A program made the translations under genes and the position numbers. From Sarcomyxa edulis (lineage: Eukaryota > Basidiomycota > Agaricomycetes > Agaricales > Mycenaceae): a DNA stretch of 64,000 nucleotides. The notes below the pieces were generated by a model, which was not told the DNA's origin, did not search any database, and saw only the letters and a program-made list of their open reading frames with translations. The stretch covers positions 1,240,001-1,304,000 of the forward strand of contig QUOL01000001.1 in assembly GCA_009761415.1 (NCBI GenBank), written 5' to 3'. Shown in pieces: positions 12,016 to 23,456 of this stretch. Each line of letters starts with the position of its first letter. The first letter of the stretch is position 1.

Positions 12016-12400
12016 ATATAGCTCTGAAAACTCCGCCCGTGCACATTGTATTCTTGCTGTATCTCATACCCATAAAATTGGTCCTAACGGTGACCAGAGA
12101 CTACTGTCGGATTTTAAAACTCCTGGTCCAGCCAAGCATGCTCCCAGTGCTGTGACCTTCGACTCTCCGAGAGTAATGCAGACTGTGATAGCCTCGGCGG
12201 TGAATTCATAACACGATAAACGTACTGGGCTCGGTAAGAACGAGGGGCACCTAGGCTTGGTCGTTGATGAACTTGAATATTTTCGAGATATTTTCCAGCA
12301 GAAGAACCGAGTCAATTTCGCCAGAGCTAGTGCGTCCGAGGCAAATGATGCTTCACCATGGGGGCTACCGGAACGTTTGATTGTGGTATATCAAGCTTAA
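11993..12400 (+). pseudogene. Relic coding frame of unknown origin, one internal stop
   Basis: A single reading frame runs 136 codons from 11993 to the stop at 12398-12400, broken only by an in-frame TAA at 12209-12211. The amino-acid composition looks genuine on both sides of the stop (e.g. [19 protein letters not shown] before it; GHLGLVVDELEYFRDIFQQK after it). No start codon or acceptor fits the frame, and it overlaps the last RFC exon by about 20 bp in a different frame. I do not recognise the family. It is either the decayed 3' end of a gene removed by rearrangement or chance. The length and composition favour a relic. Confidence 0.4.
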
Positions 12401-12562
12401 TATCATTCGAAGACATCAACTTCTTGACCCGATGACGAGGAGGCATAACACCGCTAAGTTGCACTGATAAGTATCAGAAGAGGAGATATTTTTAACTCTC
12501 GCGTCACGCACGCGTTGTAGTCACAGTGTGACAAATTGGTTTGTAATTCTCCTCCTGCTCTC

Positions 12563-13539
12563 ATGGCTGCCGAAGAAAGTGCAGTTTTCAAACGTCTCAA
12601 GAACATAAAACACATCATAATCGTTCTCTCTGGAAAAGGTGGAGTTGGAAAGTCATCCGTGTCGACCCAGTTGGCTTTGAACCTCTATGCTTCCACCCCT
12701 TCCTCGCGTGTAGGCATCCTCGACGTAGATCTCACCGGCCCTTCTATTCCCCGTATGCTAGGCTTAGACGGACATGGGGTACATCAGAGTAGTGATGGTT
12801 GGGTCCCTGTCTATGCAGATGGTGCGGAAGGAAGATTAGCCTGCATGAGCGTCGGCTTCCTCCTAAAGAAGAAGGGTGATTCTGTGGTATGGAGGGGTCC
12901 GAAGAAGAACGGCATGATAAGACAATTCTTGAGCGACGTTAGATGGGGCGAGCTGGATTATTTGGTTATAGACACTCCCCCAGGTGTGTGTATCCTCACT
13001 CGTATCTAGCTTTTGTTTCTAAGACTCATTCAGGCACATCCGACGAACACTTATCGTTGTTGGAACATATGGCCCCCGTTCATGCCCGTTTATCCTCTGT
13101 GATTGTCACTACTCCCCAAGCCGTAGCTCTCATGGACGCCATGAAATGTCTGTCTTTCACACGTGCGGTAAATCTGCCGGTTCTTGGATTAATCGAAAAT
13201 ATGAGCGGGTACGTATGTCCATGTTGCGGGGAAATTAGCAACGTGTTCTCGACTGGAGGTGGAGAGGAGATGGCTAGACGGGAAAAATTGACGTTCCTGG
13301 GTAGTCTTCCTGTCGATACTGAGCTAGTCACCCTGCTCGACGCCGCGCCAGCTAACGGTGCAATCGACAACGGTGCTGGAGACGCGATTGCGCATGGAGA
13401 GCAGCGGCAACCATTTGAACTTTTGGAGCAATATGACAAGACCTCATCTGCCAAACTATTTAGAAATATTGTCTCCTGTGCGATGACAGCTCTAATCGAA
13501 GTCGACAATGCTGTGGAGGGAAATTTGGTGTCTCCATGA
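12563..13539 (+). CDS. CFD1: CFD1/NUBP2-like cytosolic Fe-S cluster scaffold ATPase
   Basis: Two exons, 12563-12983 and 13034-13539, with a 50-bp intron (308 aa). This is a MRP/Nbp35-family P-loop NTPase. The deviant Walker [20 protein letters not shown] is near residue 20, switch [15 protein letters not shown] follows, and Walker B-like [15 protein letters not shown] spans the splice. Near residue 215, [13 protein letters not shown] supplies the CxxC that holds the bridging 4Fe-4S cluster. Cfd1 works with Nbp35 as the cytosolic iron-sulfur assembly (CIA) scaffold. The protein lacks the N-terminal ferredoxin-like Cys motif of Nbp35, which favours Cfd1. An ATG at 12536 is also in frame, but the chosen start gives the family-like short N-terminus. 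Confidence 0.93.
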
Positions 13540-14406
13540 GGTCAAGTCCAGTGTATTTTTGAACTAGTATGTCTCCATACACTCCTCGTCGTATATCCTT
13601 GCACTTGCTTACATTCTGTCCAGGGAAACTTCAATCATGACATAATCATACCGCACAAAAATGTATCAATAGCGCAAGATCCTCGATGACTTCTCCACAT
13701 GTATCCCCTCCAATTTGCCTCCACTTATGTATTGCAGGTACTATCTGATTATACCCTGAATAATCGTCATGACTCTGGCGAGCTCTTCCTCCTGCATCTC
13801 ACCTAGTACTTAGTCAAATGGGACCGCGGCCCACACTCATCGCGCCACCATCACCCGGAGTATAAAAAATAGACTGCTTTCTCCGTAATTCCACCCTATT
13901 CCCCACAGCAAGTCTATCCTGTGAGCTGATAAGATCGATTGACGTATGAATGGGACCGAGAGACCCGGGCTGCAATCGAACTTGGTTGAACAGTACCTAT
14001 TTGGGTCCGTTGGCTTGACCAAGACGCGTCTAGCGGTAACTCTACCTCTCCTACTTCTCTTCGTCGACGTTCTCCTTTTCTTTATCTCTTCCTTGCCTCC
14101 TTTTTCGTTTTGTAATTTTTGCTCCTTATCCAAGTAACGACACGAACGCGTCAAGCATCTCAACGATACGATATAAACGACTCTACACGATCGCACGACA
14201 TCTGTACTTTGCAGCACATTGTAACGCATCTGACACGACACTTCTAGGCAGACATGTTCGTAAAACCCTGTTTACAGTTATCCTCATGCCATCGACTAAC
14301 ATGTAATATCTCAATAAAAACCTCCTCCTGCTTGTACCGCACGTCACTATTTAATACGCGATACTAGTATCACAGCTTCTACACCAACACGAGCTAACAC
14401 GAGGCC
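13540..14406 (+). other. Intergenic: long 5' flank of the RRM-like gene
   Basis: 867 bp. It holds the CFD1 3' flank and then a T/C-rich stretch (about 14035-14110) typical of a fungal core promoter or 5' leader. Short frames on both strands are below what I would call a gene. A TATAAAAAA-like string occurs at about 13861-13869 but is far from the next ATG. No RNA gene or repeat seen. Confidence 0.55.
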
Positions 14407-16074
14407 ATGGAGGCTTCCGCTCCCGAAAATGCTGAAGAAGATGTATTCGGCATTGAACCGCTGCTCCGTCAACCCAGACGACGCCGGTCAAGCATGTTCG
14501 ACCGATGGATCCAAGATCAGCAAACAAGTGCTATCAATGACCCGACTCGAGACGATCTTGACATCTCCGAAGACACGCCTCGCTCTGGACCACGTTCTCA
14601 TGCCTACCTAGCCTATCCAGAGTTTGGCCGAACTCCAAAGGCCCCTGACGAAGTCTCGACTCTGAACAGTTATGACCTTATGGACGATAATGACATCCCC
14701 GAACTTGAGGTGGGAGATTTAGACCGCATCGTGCCAAAGGTGAGTTCAGATGCTTTTCAATCCTTTGAATACTCTATTTGACGCGTTCTGAAGACACCAA
14801 CCACGCCAACGTCAACGCCAGCTAAGGAGTCTCCGCGGTCTTCAAAATTCATCCAGGCCCAATCTACCCTTCGAAATTTCCACTTATCCTTCCGTGCAGC
14901 TTCGCCCGCTGCCTCTCTGTCCGCAGCTTCCGCAACACCGTATAGTCCGTCGCGTATAGCCCTCTTCCCTCGCGGTTCTCGTCCTACTGGCACCAACGCT
15001 GGCGTAAACACGACGCCGCATTGTGGCCACGGGCACAACCGTTCTTCTAGCTTGTCTGCACTCTCTATTCCATTGACTACTGCTACCCATAACACAACAC
15101 CACGCCGAATGCCTTCACCGAGCATCTCAAGATGGCGGCCCAGTGTATTAGGGCATTTCGGTTCTCCTTCCCCTTCGCAATCTTCTCAAAGTCCTTCACT
15201 CATGCCAGCAGATACCCAATCTCAGTATACCCCATCCCGTCCAAGTATGTCATCCTCGACTACCTATACGTCCGCCACAGCAACCACCACGGAAGACATG
15301 CCAACCCTGCCGCATAAACTGAACTTTGTAGAATCGATCCGTTCTCGGTCCCGCGGTGGTAGTGTGTTCAAATCTGTAGCGGATACAGCTTCTTCATTTT
15401 CTGTATGGTCTCAACCGCATGCCGAAAGCAGTGCCGGGACCTCTCGAAGAAAGCGCGACGACACCCAGTTGAATACAGTTCCTCAGAAACCGAATACGAG
15501 TACGAGTCGGATCCCATTAGCATCCAAGGACAATTCTCGTATGTCAAATTCGAATATTAGTGACGCAGGGGGGGATGATGGCGACCAGGAGGGTAAAGCC
15601 ACGCATCTAGACTATGACCCCACGCGTCCGCATGTGGCGTATTCCTCAATCGGACATCGCGGAACCCTGCCTCGCGTGTCATTCGCTAGTGGCAATGGAG
15701 ATAAGAAGAAGAAGAAGCTGGTCATCAGTGGGATAGCACCGAATGACACACGCAAGTTCGAAGGCGCGAAACGGTGGTGTGAGGTGAGAACCGTTTCTAA
15801 CACCTGCTCTACGGGCTCCAGCCATAACTTTCACTGATCGCACCTCGGGATATAGAGTTTTGGTGAAGTGACCCAGATTACGAGAATGCCTAATGGCGAT
15901 TTGCATGTGTACTTCAAGAAAGCTGAAGTCGCTGACACTGTGTGTTCTCAGTCTCTACTTATTCTCAATGAGCTCGTTACTGACTTCGCACAGGTATGTC
16001 GCCTGCGTGCAAAGGTATATATCACCGGCGTCGGCAGCGTTTATCTTTCTTGGTTCACAGGCAAGAAACGATGA
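14407..16074 (+). CDS. Unrecognised protein with C-terminal RRM-like domain
   Basis: Four exons: 14407-14739, 14794-15783, 15856-15939 and 15994-16074, all phase 0 (495 aa). The first 400 residues are Ser/Thr/Pro/Arg-rich and look disordered (e.g. MFDRWIQDQQ, many SP and TP pairs). The last 80 residues look like an RNA recognition motif: strand KKLVISGIAP (RNP2 position), helix KFEGAKRWCESFGEV, TQITRMPNGDLHVYFKK (RNP1 position, DLHVYF), then VCRLRAKVYITGVGSVYLSW. The three C-terminal exons each carry one RRM element, which supports the splices. RNA binding is inferred from fold-like pattern only. I cannot name an ortholog. Confidence 0.7.
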
Positions 16075-17130
16075 TGCCCCCCGCTGTACATCTTCTGCTG
16101 TAAAGGTGAATCAATTTTCTCCCTCTATCGTCAATCCTTCAGGGTCTTACCGCGCGTTTTTCAGTGTAAAATGAAACCCCTGGATTTTTCGACGACAAAA
16201 ACTACCTCTCTTCGATGCTTCCATCTAATCGGTTTATTCCGTCTTCCATCTCTCTTCGTCACTCGACGCGTTCTATCCCGTCACATTATGCCCTAGTATG
16301 CAAACCCATTCCCTTTGGTTATTGTACTAAAATTATGCTGTGAGTTTCGATTATCCTGACTTGTCCTTGGATGTGATTCCTGACTACTCTCTGTGCAGCA
16401 CCTCATGCCCATATCCGTCTATCGTATTTTTAATCGCGTCTACCGCATATCTTCACGAACACCCTGCTGGTCTTTCACACTTCGGCTTCACGTCTTTATC
16501 CTCTTCTGGACAATCTGGTATCTGCACCCCATGGACATTGCATTTACAGTTGTGCGAGAGTTAGACATCCTCGGTATTCTTCTCTTTTTACCTGTCTTAA
16601 TTCCCTCCTCCCACCACCACCACCGTAATACCTACGACCGCAGCACGCCCTTATCATGACTCACACTTTCTCAAACACCACATTACTATCATTGTATATT
16701 CTCACATCTGCATCACCTTATACCTCTTTCCTCTGTACATTTTACGAACTGAAAACAAACAAGCTGAAACGTTGTATGATGGCTCAGACTCAGACCTCTA
16801 TGTCCTTGCCAGGTCCATCTAGCTTTGGGTATGAAATGGTACTTTTGCCCATGGCCACCGACTTGCTCGAAGGAGGTCGCTACGTAGTACGATCGACGCG
16901 CCCGATCGCATGCCTCAGGTTCCGAGTCCGCTCATCTGGGCGGTTACACTTCAACCTACTGTTGCTCTCCATTCATTATCCACGCAGGGCTGTCCAACTT
17001 CGAAGCAACGTAGATAGTCAAGCGAGCGTTACAATCAATAGCCCGGTTGAATGATGATCAGGCTCGTCGTAGGTTCTGGTAACAATATCTCTCTTGTGGT
17101 CGCTGTGGCGTACTGAATCGTCTCTCAAGG
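16075..17130 (+). other. Intergenic, pyrimidine-rich; possible upstream exon of the lipase-like gene
   Basis: About 1.05 kb. The first 650 bp are strongly T/C-rich (16100-16750). From 16779 a frame opens with an ATG (MMAQTQTSMSLPGPSSFGYE...) and runs to a plausible donor at about 16918, but I could not join it in frame to the downstream gene. Alternatively 17051-17078 (MMIRLVVGS) can splice at 17079 to an acceptor at 17188 and so provide the N-terminus of the lipase-like protein. Confidence 0.4.
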
Positions 17131-18819
17131 ATGCATACCTCTGCAAGTCATTGCGAGAAAGCAAGCGGGTCTAGCTATCTCACCTCAGAGCCAGTGGAGC
17201 CCACCCCCCTCGTGATAGTCGAGGGTTTCCTTGGAGGTGCAGGGGCCGTCTTATGGGGAAGCTTCCAGGACTACATCAACTTAGATTGCAGAGTATCGCG
17301 GGAGCACAGAAGAAGAGTAATATTTGCCAGGTCAGTCAACTCAGTATTAAGTACTCTTCGAGTCTGAAGGAAGTTCTGATTTCTGTTTGCAGAGTGGGAC
17401 CTGTCAGCTCGTTACATGATAGAGCATGCGAACTCTACTACGCATTGATAGGAGGCACTGGTGAGCTAGCTTCCTACTCTCAATCGCTAAGTCTGCACAC
17501 TCAGTTTAGGCTCACAGTGGACTATGGAGAAGAGCACTGTCGTACTCACCGACACTCTCGGTTTGGTCGCACCAACTCTCCAGGACTATATCCTGAGTGG
17601 TCGAGAGAAAAGCCACTGCATTTCCTTGGTCATTCAATGGTGAACTCGCGGCTCTCCGCCTTCCTTTCATTCTGCGACACTGACGAGGAGATCGTAGGGA
17701 GGGCCAACCATAGTAAAGCTACAGTTTCTACTGGACCATGGCCATTTTAGCCACCGAGGTCGCGGAGACATGGTCCGTTCGATCAATACCAGTAGGTCAT
17801 CCTTATCTGCAATATATATGTTATACGTTTCTGACTATAGAACAGTATCTGCGCCATTTCGTGGCACGCAGCTAGTTTACACTCTGGGGGAACGCGAAGA
17901 CGCACCCCCTGCTGTGAGGCCCTTGTCAATTGGATCATTTATAGGCAAAGCAGCACATCTCATAACATTCGTCTCACCTGTCCTTCCACGTGTCCTCGAT
18001 CTACACGCTGAATCGCGGTCACTCTCGTATCGAGAGATTTCTCCTTTGTCACTACTGAAACAATTGTGGAAGAGCGACTGGGCCGAAAGCAAAGATGCCA
18101 CCCCTTATGACTGCACGTTTCAGGCCTCTGATGAACGAGACGCAAACTCTGAAGGCCACACCCATGACAAAACCTTTTATCGAAGTTACGTTGCTTGTTA
18201 TGTGAGTTACGGGAAACATGCACTACCTACCTGCGCTAATGCTACGCTCCTCTCAGACGAAACGGACCAACAAATTGAGCTATGAGCACTCTGCATCTCT
18301 TAGCTGCTTGTCTGCACCTCCGTTGTACATCTCTGCTCGTATAATGGGGTCTTTCGATTATTCTACACTCGCTCCTCCGCCTTCATTCTTGTGTTCGGAA
18401 AACCAGACTTCTGGGACGGCTGATATCGAACTAGGGATTCACCCTTCGGCCTCTACCTCTCAACTGGGAGAAGAATACTGGGCAAACGACGGCGTCTGCC
18501 CACTTTTTTCGCAGTGGCACCCGCTTGAATGCAGGTAAGTTGGTTTATTTCATTCCATATGATCCACCAGCGGATCTCTCATCTAGTTCGGCTGTTTACC
18601 AGTTCTACAAAGTGTCTGCATCACGAACCATCCTCAGGTGCCACTGGCTGTCAAGATCCAATACCTGTCGAACCTGGCATTTGGTATGTCCATCAGGTAG
18701 ATGATGCTCATCATATGTCTTTGGTTCCGTTCTGGTTGGGTTCTAATCGTCAGAAAGAATTTTGGGAGGGTCTCGGACACTGGCTTCGAGCAATCGATGC
18801 GCGAGCGTCTTCTTGGTAA
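17131..18819 (+). CDS. Bacterial-type (family I.5/I.6-like) lipase, alpha/beta hydrolase
   Basis: Seven exons: 17131-17330, 17393-17460, 17518-17639, 17698-17795, 17841-18201, 18257-18534 and 18603-18819 (447 aa with this start). The protein resembles Staphylococcus/Geobacillus-type lipases. Shared elements are VEGFLGG (oxyanion region), RVGPVSSLHDRACELYYALI, GGTVDYGEEH, GLYPEW, the nucleophile elbow GHSM/GGPTIVKLQ (Ser about 129, with an intron directly after Met), TPFRGTQ-like APFRGTQLVYTL, the Asp in YWANDGVCPLFSQWHP (about 361) and the His in VDDAHHMSLVPFW (about 412). All three catalytic residues are therefore present. No signal peptide is apparent. The 5' end is uncertain: the conserved part begins at 17189, and 17051-17078 is an alternative first exon. 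Confidence 0.8.
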
Positions 18820-19377
18820 ATGTATACAACATATTCCATATTCCATATGAACACGCTGTAATCAAAGCTGGAGGAACACACTATGATCGATACCATGTCG
18901 AAGACCTCGACAATACGAATGCATGTATTAGCCAATAAGAAATAGTACAGTGGATGTAGGTATGTAGGTAAAGTAGGTGTATCTTTGGTCGAATCGCGAA
19001 AACGAAGTCTTTTAGTCGAAGAGTGGGTCATGTACGGTGTACTGAGAAGCTTTGGGTGAAACAAACGTAAATGATGGGAAAAGAATGGACGACAAATGCA
19101 CCTGTCAAATGAATGAAAGTTCAACATAGAAAGGTAGAATATAGTTCGAGCTCAAAACGCAGATACGAATGTTCGGGGGTGAAGGTTGGCGAAACATGGA
19201 CAGGAAAAAAGCTTGAGGTGAAGATGGGGGATAAGGATTGTGTGTCATAGAGCTATATGAAATGAAGATTGAATCAAACCAAAGAATGATCAAGTGATTT
19301 TTTGTGACGGTGAATGATGAGATCGAGAGAGAGCGGGAAATGGATAAGAAAATGCGGGTTAAAAACGATTAAGATTT
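18820..19377. other. Convergent intergenic region
   Basis: 558 bp between the stop of the lipase-like gene and the stop of the minus-strand RRM protein. It is A/G-rich on the plus strand after 18900, with no frame that continues either gene. Probably two 3' UTRs. Confidence 0.6.
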
Positions 19378-22300
19378 TCAGTTATTGGCGGTCCATTGGG
19401 TCCAGTCTTCTGCTGCCATGCTGAACTGGGTGGGAGCAGAAGGGGTAGGTTGAGACAAGTTAGTGTGCGATGTATATCCCGTAGGATTTCCGCCACCTCG
19501 AGACCCTCGAGTTGGATAAGAACGAGCATGATGGTTCCTGTGAAGATTGTACGCGTTCGGTGGGTTCTGACGAGGTTGAGTATGACGCCTAGGAAGATGA
19601 GGATGTCCTTGGGTACCGTGCGCTCCGCCAGTGTCAGGATTCACTCCAGATAGGACGGGAGCCCCATTGTGCATCAGAGATGGGTTCATACCGTGTATGT
19701 GTGGAGGTTGTTGACCGGGAGGAGGGAGACCAGGAGGGCATTGACCTGGGTTCCAGCCAGCGTTGGGCCCTGGATGGAGCTGACGAGGAGGCATACCCAT
19801 CATATGGGGTGGAGGACCGGGAAACGGAAAAGCCGACGGGTGAGGATATTGGGGCCAAGATGGCATAGTCTGAAGGGGTTGGGACGGAGTAGCAGACGGT
19901 TGAGTAGTCGACATATACTGATCGAGCGCTTCGGGATGATAGACGGCGATGAGTGTGCCTTGCTCATTCTGAATAAAACCTGTGGGAACTAGCGGCGCTT
20001 GACCAGACTGTTGTGGTTGCTGAGGCTGAGGTTGGTCTGTACTCGGCGCTCTGGCAGTATATGCCGCATATGGAATGTACGACTAGACGGATGTAAAACC
20101 TGCGTGAGTCAGAGATCCGTCTAAAATATGGAAAGACGCACACTAAACATCCCGCCTGGCTGGGCCCAAGGGATCTGAGTACCAGATGAAGGCGCGCTAG
20201 CTTCTGAGCCAGTAGGACTCAAAAATGGCGGAGGTCCCGGTTGAGGCATGCCTGCACCAGGGTAACCTGGGAAATAGGGCATCTGGTACGGTACATGCTG
20301 AGGGAACGGCGGCATCCAGGGTTGATAGGGATAATACCCGGTGTTTGGCATGGGGTAAGGTATGGGTGGAGCCGCCGGCGATGGCGCTGGAGCAGTAGCC
20401 GAAGCAGATGAACCGAATGAGGATGGTGGCCCAGTAGGGGTGGTTGACGGTGGTTCGTCATACCAATCGCGATACAATTCAAACTGGGATGACGATCTAC
20501 CAACTGCAGGAGGTTCCGTCGAGGATTCGCGAGACGGTGATCCTGAAGTCACATCGTGAGGGCGAACCTCATTGGCAGGCTGCAGCTCGACGCGTTTCGA
20601 GGGAGTTCTATTGAAATGATGGGATACGTTGGACTGTAGAGTGTTACCTTTGCCGCTGAGTGTCGCGAAAGTAGGAACGCGAGCAACATCGTCATTTTCG
20701 GGAGCGTCGGCGTACTGATCCATAATGTCAGCTTCTTCGTCTTGCGCACGGTTAGATTGATCATCTTGGATGGATCCAGGGTAACGACGGTGGGGAGTGA
20801 AAGGATGACTCTGGTACCGTCCACGCCCTCTATATTTCCAGCCGCCTCGGTATGACGGGTTGCATTCACGAAGCTGGACTCGCATTTGGCGACTGCCGTG
20901 AACACGATTATGCTTTAGATATAATCCAATGTCAGATATAGCGGTTAGTACACAGTTTAAACACTGACCTCCTCAAAAACGGCACGTGCAGGACTTTCGA
21001 TATTGTTGAATTTGACGAAAGCGAACGCCGACCGTGCATTGGCTGTGAGAGAAATCAGACATCAACACACGAGTACATCGACGACAAAGTCCAGACATAC
21101 GCGGATGAACGAATTTCACATTCTCAACGCCACCGAATCTTCCAAAGAAATCAGCAATCTTCGCTTCGTTCCAGGCACCTGGACCGTCATACTCTAGTCC
21201 TCCGACGAAGAGTGTGGTAGGATCGATATCTCTCTCCTCGCGTTTGACGTGAGGATAGTGGTTTGGACGTTCCTTGGAATCGAAACCCTTGAAGGAGAGA
21301 GGCTGATAGTCATCCCCGCCGCTGGTTGGTGTCATTGGGAAAGTGGCTCCTGGAGTCTTGGGTGTGATTGGGGACCTTCCGAGGTCAGGCGTCATAGGCA
21401 TGTCCAATTCCTGACCTTCCTCGTCTTGATAGATGGTCTCTCCCGACTCGGAGATGTCGTCAAGAGGGGTGAACTGACTATTCTCCATGAGTGGAGTGGC
21501 AGGGAGTGACAAACAGGACGAAGGAGAGGGGGAACTGGAGAGATCTCAGAATGTCAGTGCACTCGAGTCACAGAATATAAAGTTAAACCCGTACATGTCG
21601 ACTTCGTTCTCCCATTTTTGTGCTTTCTTGTCTCCCCAAACGCCAAACTCGGCCTTTTTCTCGCCTCTGAGACCTCCGAGAGGGGGAAAGTCCATCTCTG
21701 TCCATTCTACTCTAGAGCTCTCAGACTGTTCGCCTCTACCATCGAAAAGACCGGAAGCACGCGCACTACGTGGGTGCTGAACGATGGGGTCCATGAGTTT
21801 CCATCCATCGTTGTCAGTGATATCGACCGAGGCTAACTTTTGAGTTACTAAAGCTTCGAGCGAGTCTGTAGTTTTTGGATAGACGCGTAAGCTATGTATG
21901 CCAGGCGGAGGTCCCACAGACGCGTGTCGACTATGAGGATTGAACAAATTCGGGGATGTCGGCCCTACGCTTCCAGAAGGGCTGTCGTTGAAGACATCCT
22001 GGACATGGAGCGGATACGGGGATCCTGGATGCGCCAAACGCTGAGCATTTTGAGGTTGTAGATCCACCGAAGACGACGCTGGCTGATGAGCCCAGGTCAC
22101 AGTTAGATGAGGGACTCGACGAAGCGTCTATAAATACACAGTCAATGAGTAAAGAGTGAATCGAAGCGCGAGAAGGCGTGCAGAGATTAAATTACCATCA
22201 AAGCACTGATGCAATCGTCGCGATGGTTCCATTTGATCTCCCAGCATCCACTGTCCATTTTCGAGCTACGAGCAGTGTCGTGCGGCGCTGGATAGGACTT

Positions 22301-23456
22301 CCATGCCTCAGACTTGTCTGCTGCGAAAGGAGGGACTTAAAAACACGCATATACGTAGTGAAATGAAGAGATATACCAGTTGACTCGATGCTGGGCACAT
22401 TATATGCGCTAAATTGTTCCACCTGGCCAAAATTCGCAGCGAGTTTGTAGATGGTCTAATCAAAAAAAAATCAGAATTTGAACCAACGGGAGCGCATATA
22501 GTCGAGCTGCAACACTACCGCACGACGGATAGAACTGACCTGTGCGTCGAACGACAAGGGCTCCAAGTATAATCCTTGAGAAGCATAGTCTTGAGAAGCT
22601 TTAGCGCGATTTTCTGCTTCGCGAGCTTCTGTGTTGTACAGGAGGGAGTAGAATCTGAGTCATGATGTATTTTGAGCATCAAATACATATAGAGAGGCAA
22701 AGGCGCGTACTTGGAGTTCCTAGGTCTCCACAACCTCATTGAGAAGGGAAGAGCAAGTTCGGTGCGCGTGCCTGCCTTGTCTGGAGTAGCTACCTCAGCG
22801 TCCGCGTTGCCTGCAGGAGTGAGCTGGGTAGGGACGCTATATCGAAGGATGAATTCTTAGCAGAGGTTCTGGACTAATGACTCGATGGAATATTACCGGT
22901 AAGAGACCAACAAAGTCCTAAAGGCGCGTGCAGGCTCATAACGCAAGACGCGTCCCAGAAAGGGCTTCGGGGTGTCAGTCTGAAGATTCTGAATAAGCGT
23001 GGCTGCGGAGTTGGCGTCCTAAACATCGAACGGCGCGTCAGTTGAACGTCACAAGACCTGTATGCTGTCGCGAAAACGAACCTCGCATTGGACAAAAGCG
23101 CAGACGCCGCCTTTTTGGTCGCGAACGACTTTGATGTTCTTGACTTCTGCGTGTTCTGAGAGATGCTCAGAAAGCAGATGGGTCAGCTCGGGTTGCTCCA
23201 TGTTGGAGGGAAGACTATGATTTTTTGTTAGACGCATAAAACGCGTAGTATGACGGAGGCAATACCTTCCAACGAAGACGCTCGCGTCATGGGGCATTTT
23301 ATCTTCTTTCCCCTTGGTAGGGGTGTCGGGGACGGTCGCGGCATCTAGAACTGCCGCAGCCTCGTCGGGAGTGGGAGAGGGAGGTGGGGAAGAAGGAAGG
23401 GGGTCAAAACGCGTTCCCCAAGTACGAGGCGTTCGTGGAGATGTTTTCTGTGGCAT
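19378..23456 (-). CDS. Large RNA-binding protein with three RRM-like domains
   Basis: Twelve exons 5'->3': 23456-23266, 23214-23082, 23018-22897, 22836-22711, 22654-22540, 22455-22377, 22317-22196, 22127-21595, 21534-21101, 21042-20969, 20912-20142 and 20082-19378 (1134 aa, all phases agree). RRM1 is near residues 57-145 (ASVFVGSLPS ... GVCAFVQCE ... GRVLRYEPARA). An RRM2-like block follows (GLYLEPLSFDAQTIYKLAAN ... GCWEIKWNHRDDCISAL). A disordered linker leads to a canonical RRM3 (TTLFVGGLEYDGPG ... SAFAFVKFNNI ... RQMRVQLRECNPS). The C-terminal 500 residues are Pro/Gly/Gln/Met-rich with RGG-like bits (GRGRY, TRGSRGGGN). It is probably a cytoplasmic mRNA-binding regulator. I cannot assign an ortholog. 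Confidence 0.85.

Noticed and set aside
16787..16918. Exon encoding MAQTQTSMSLPGPSSFGY as the first exon of the lipase
   Set aside because: All splices I tried lead to a stop before the conserved VEGFLGG block. Kept only as an untested possibility.
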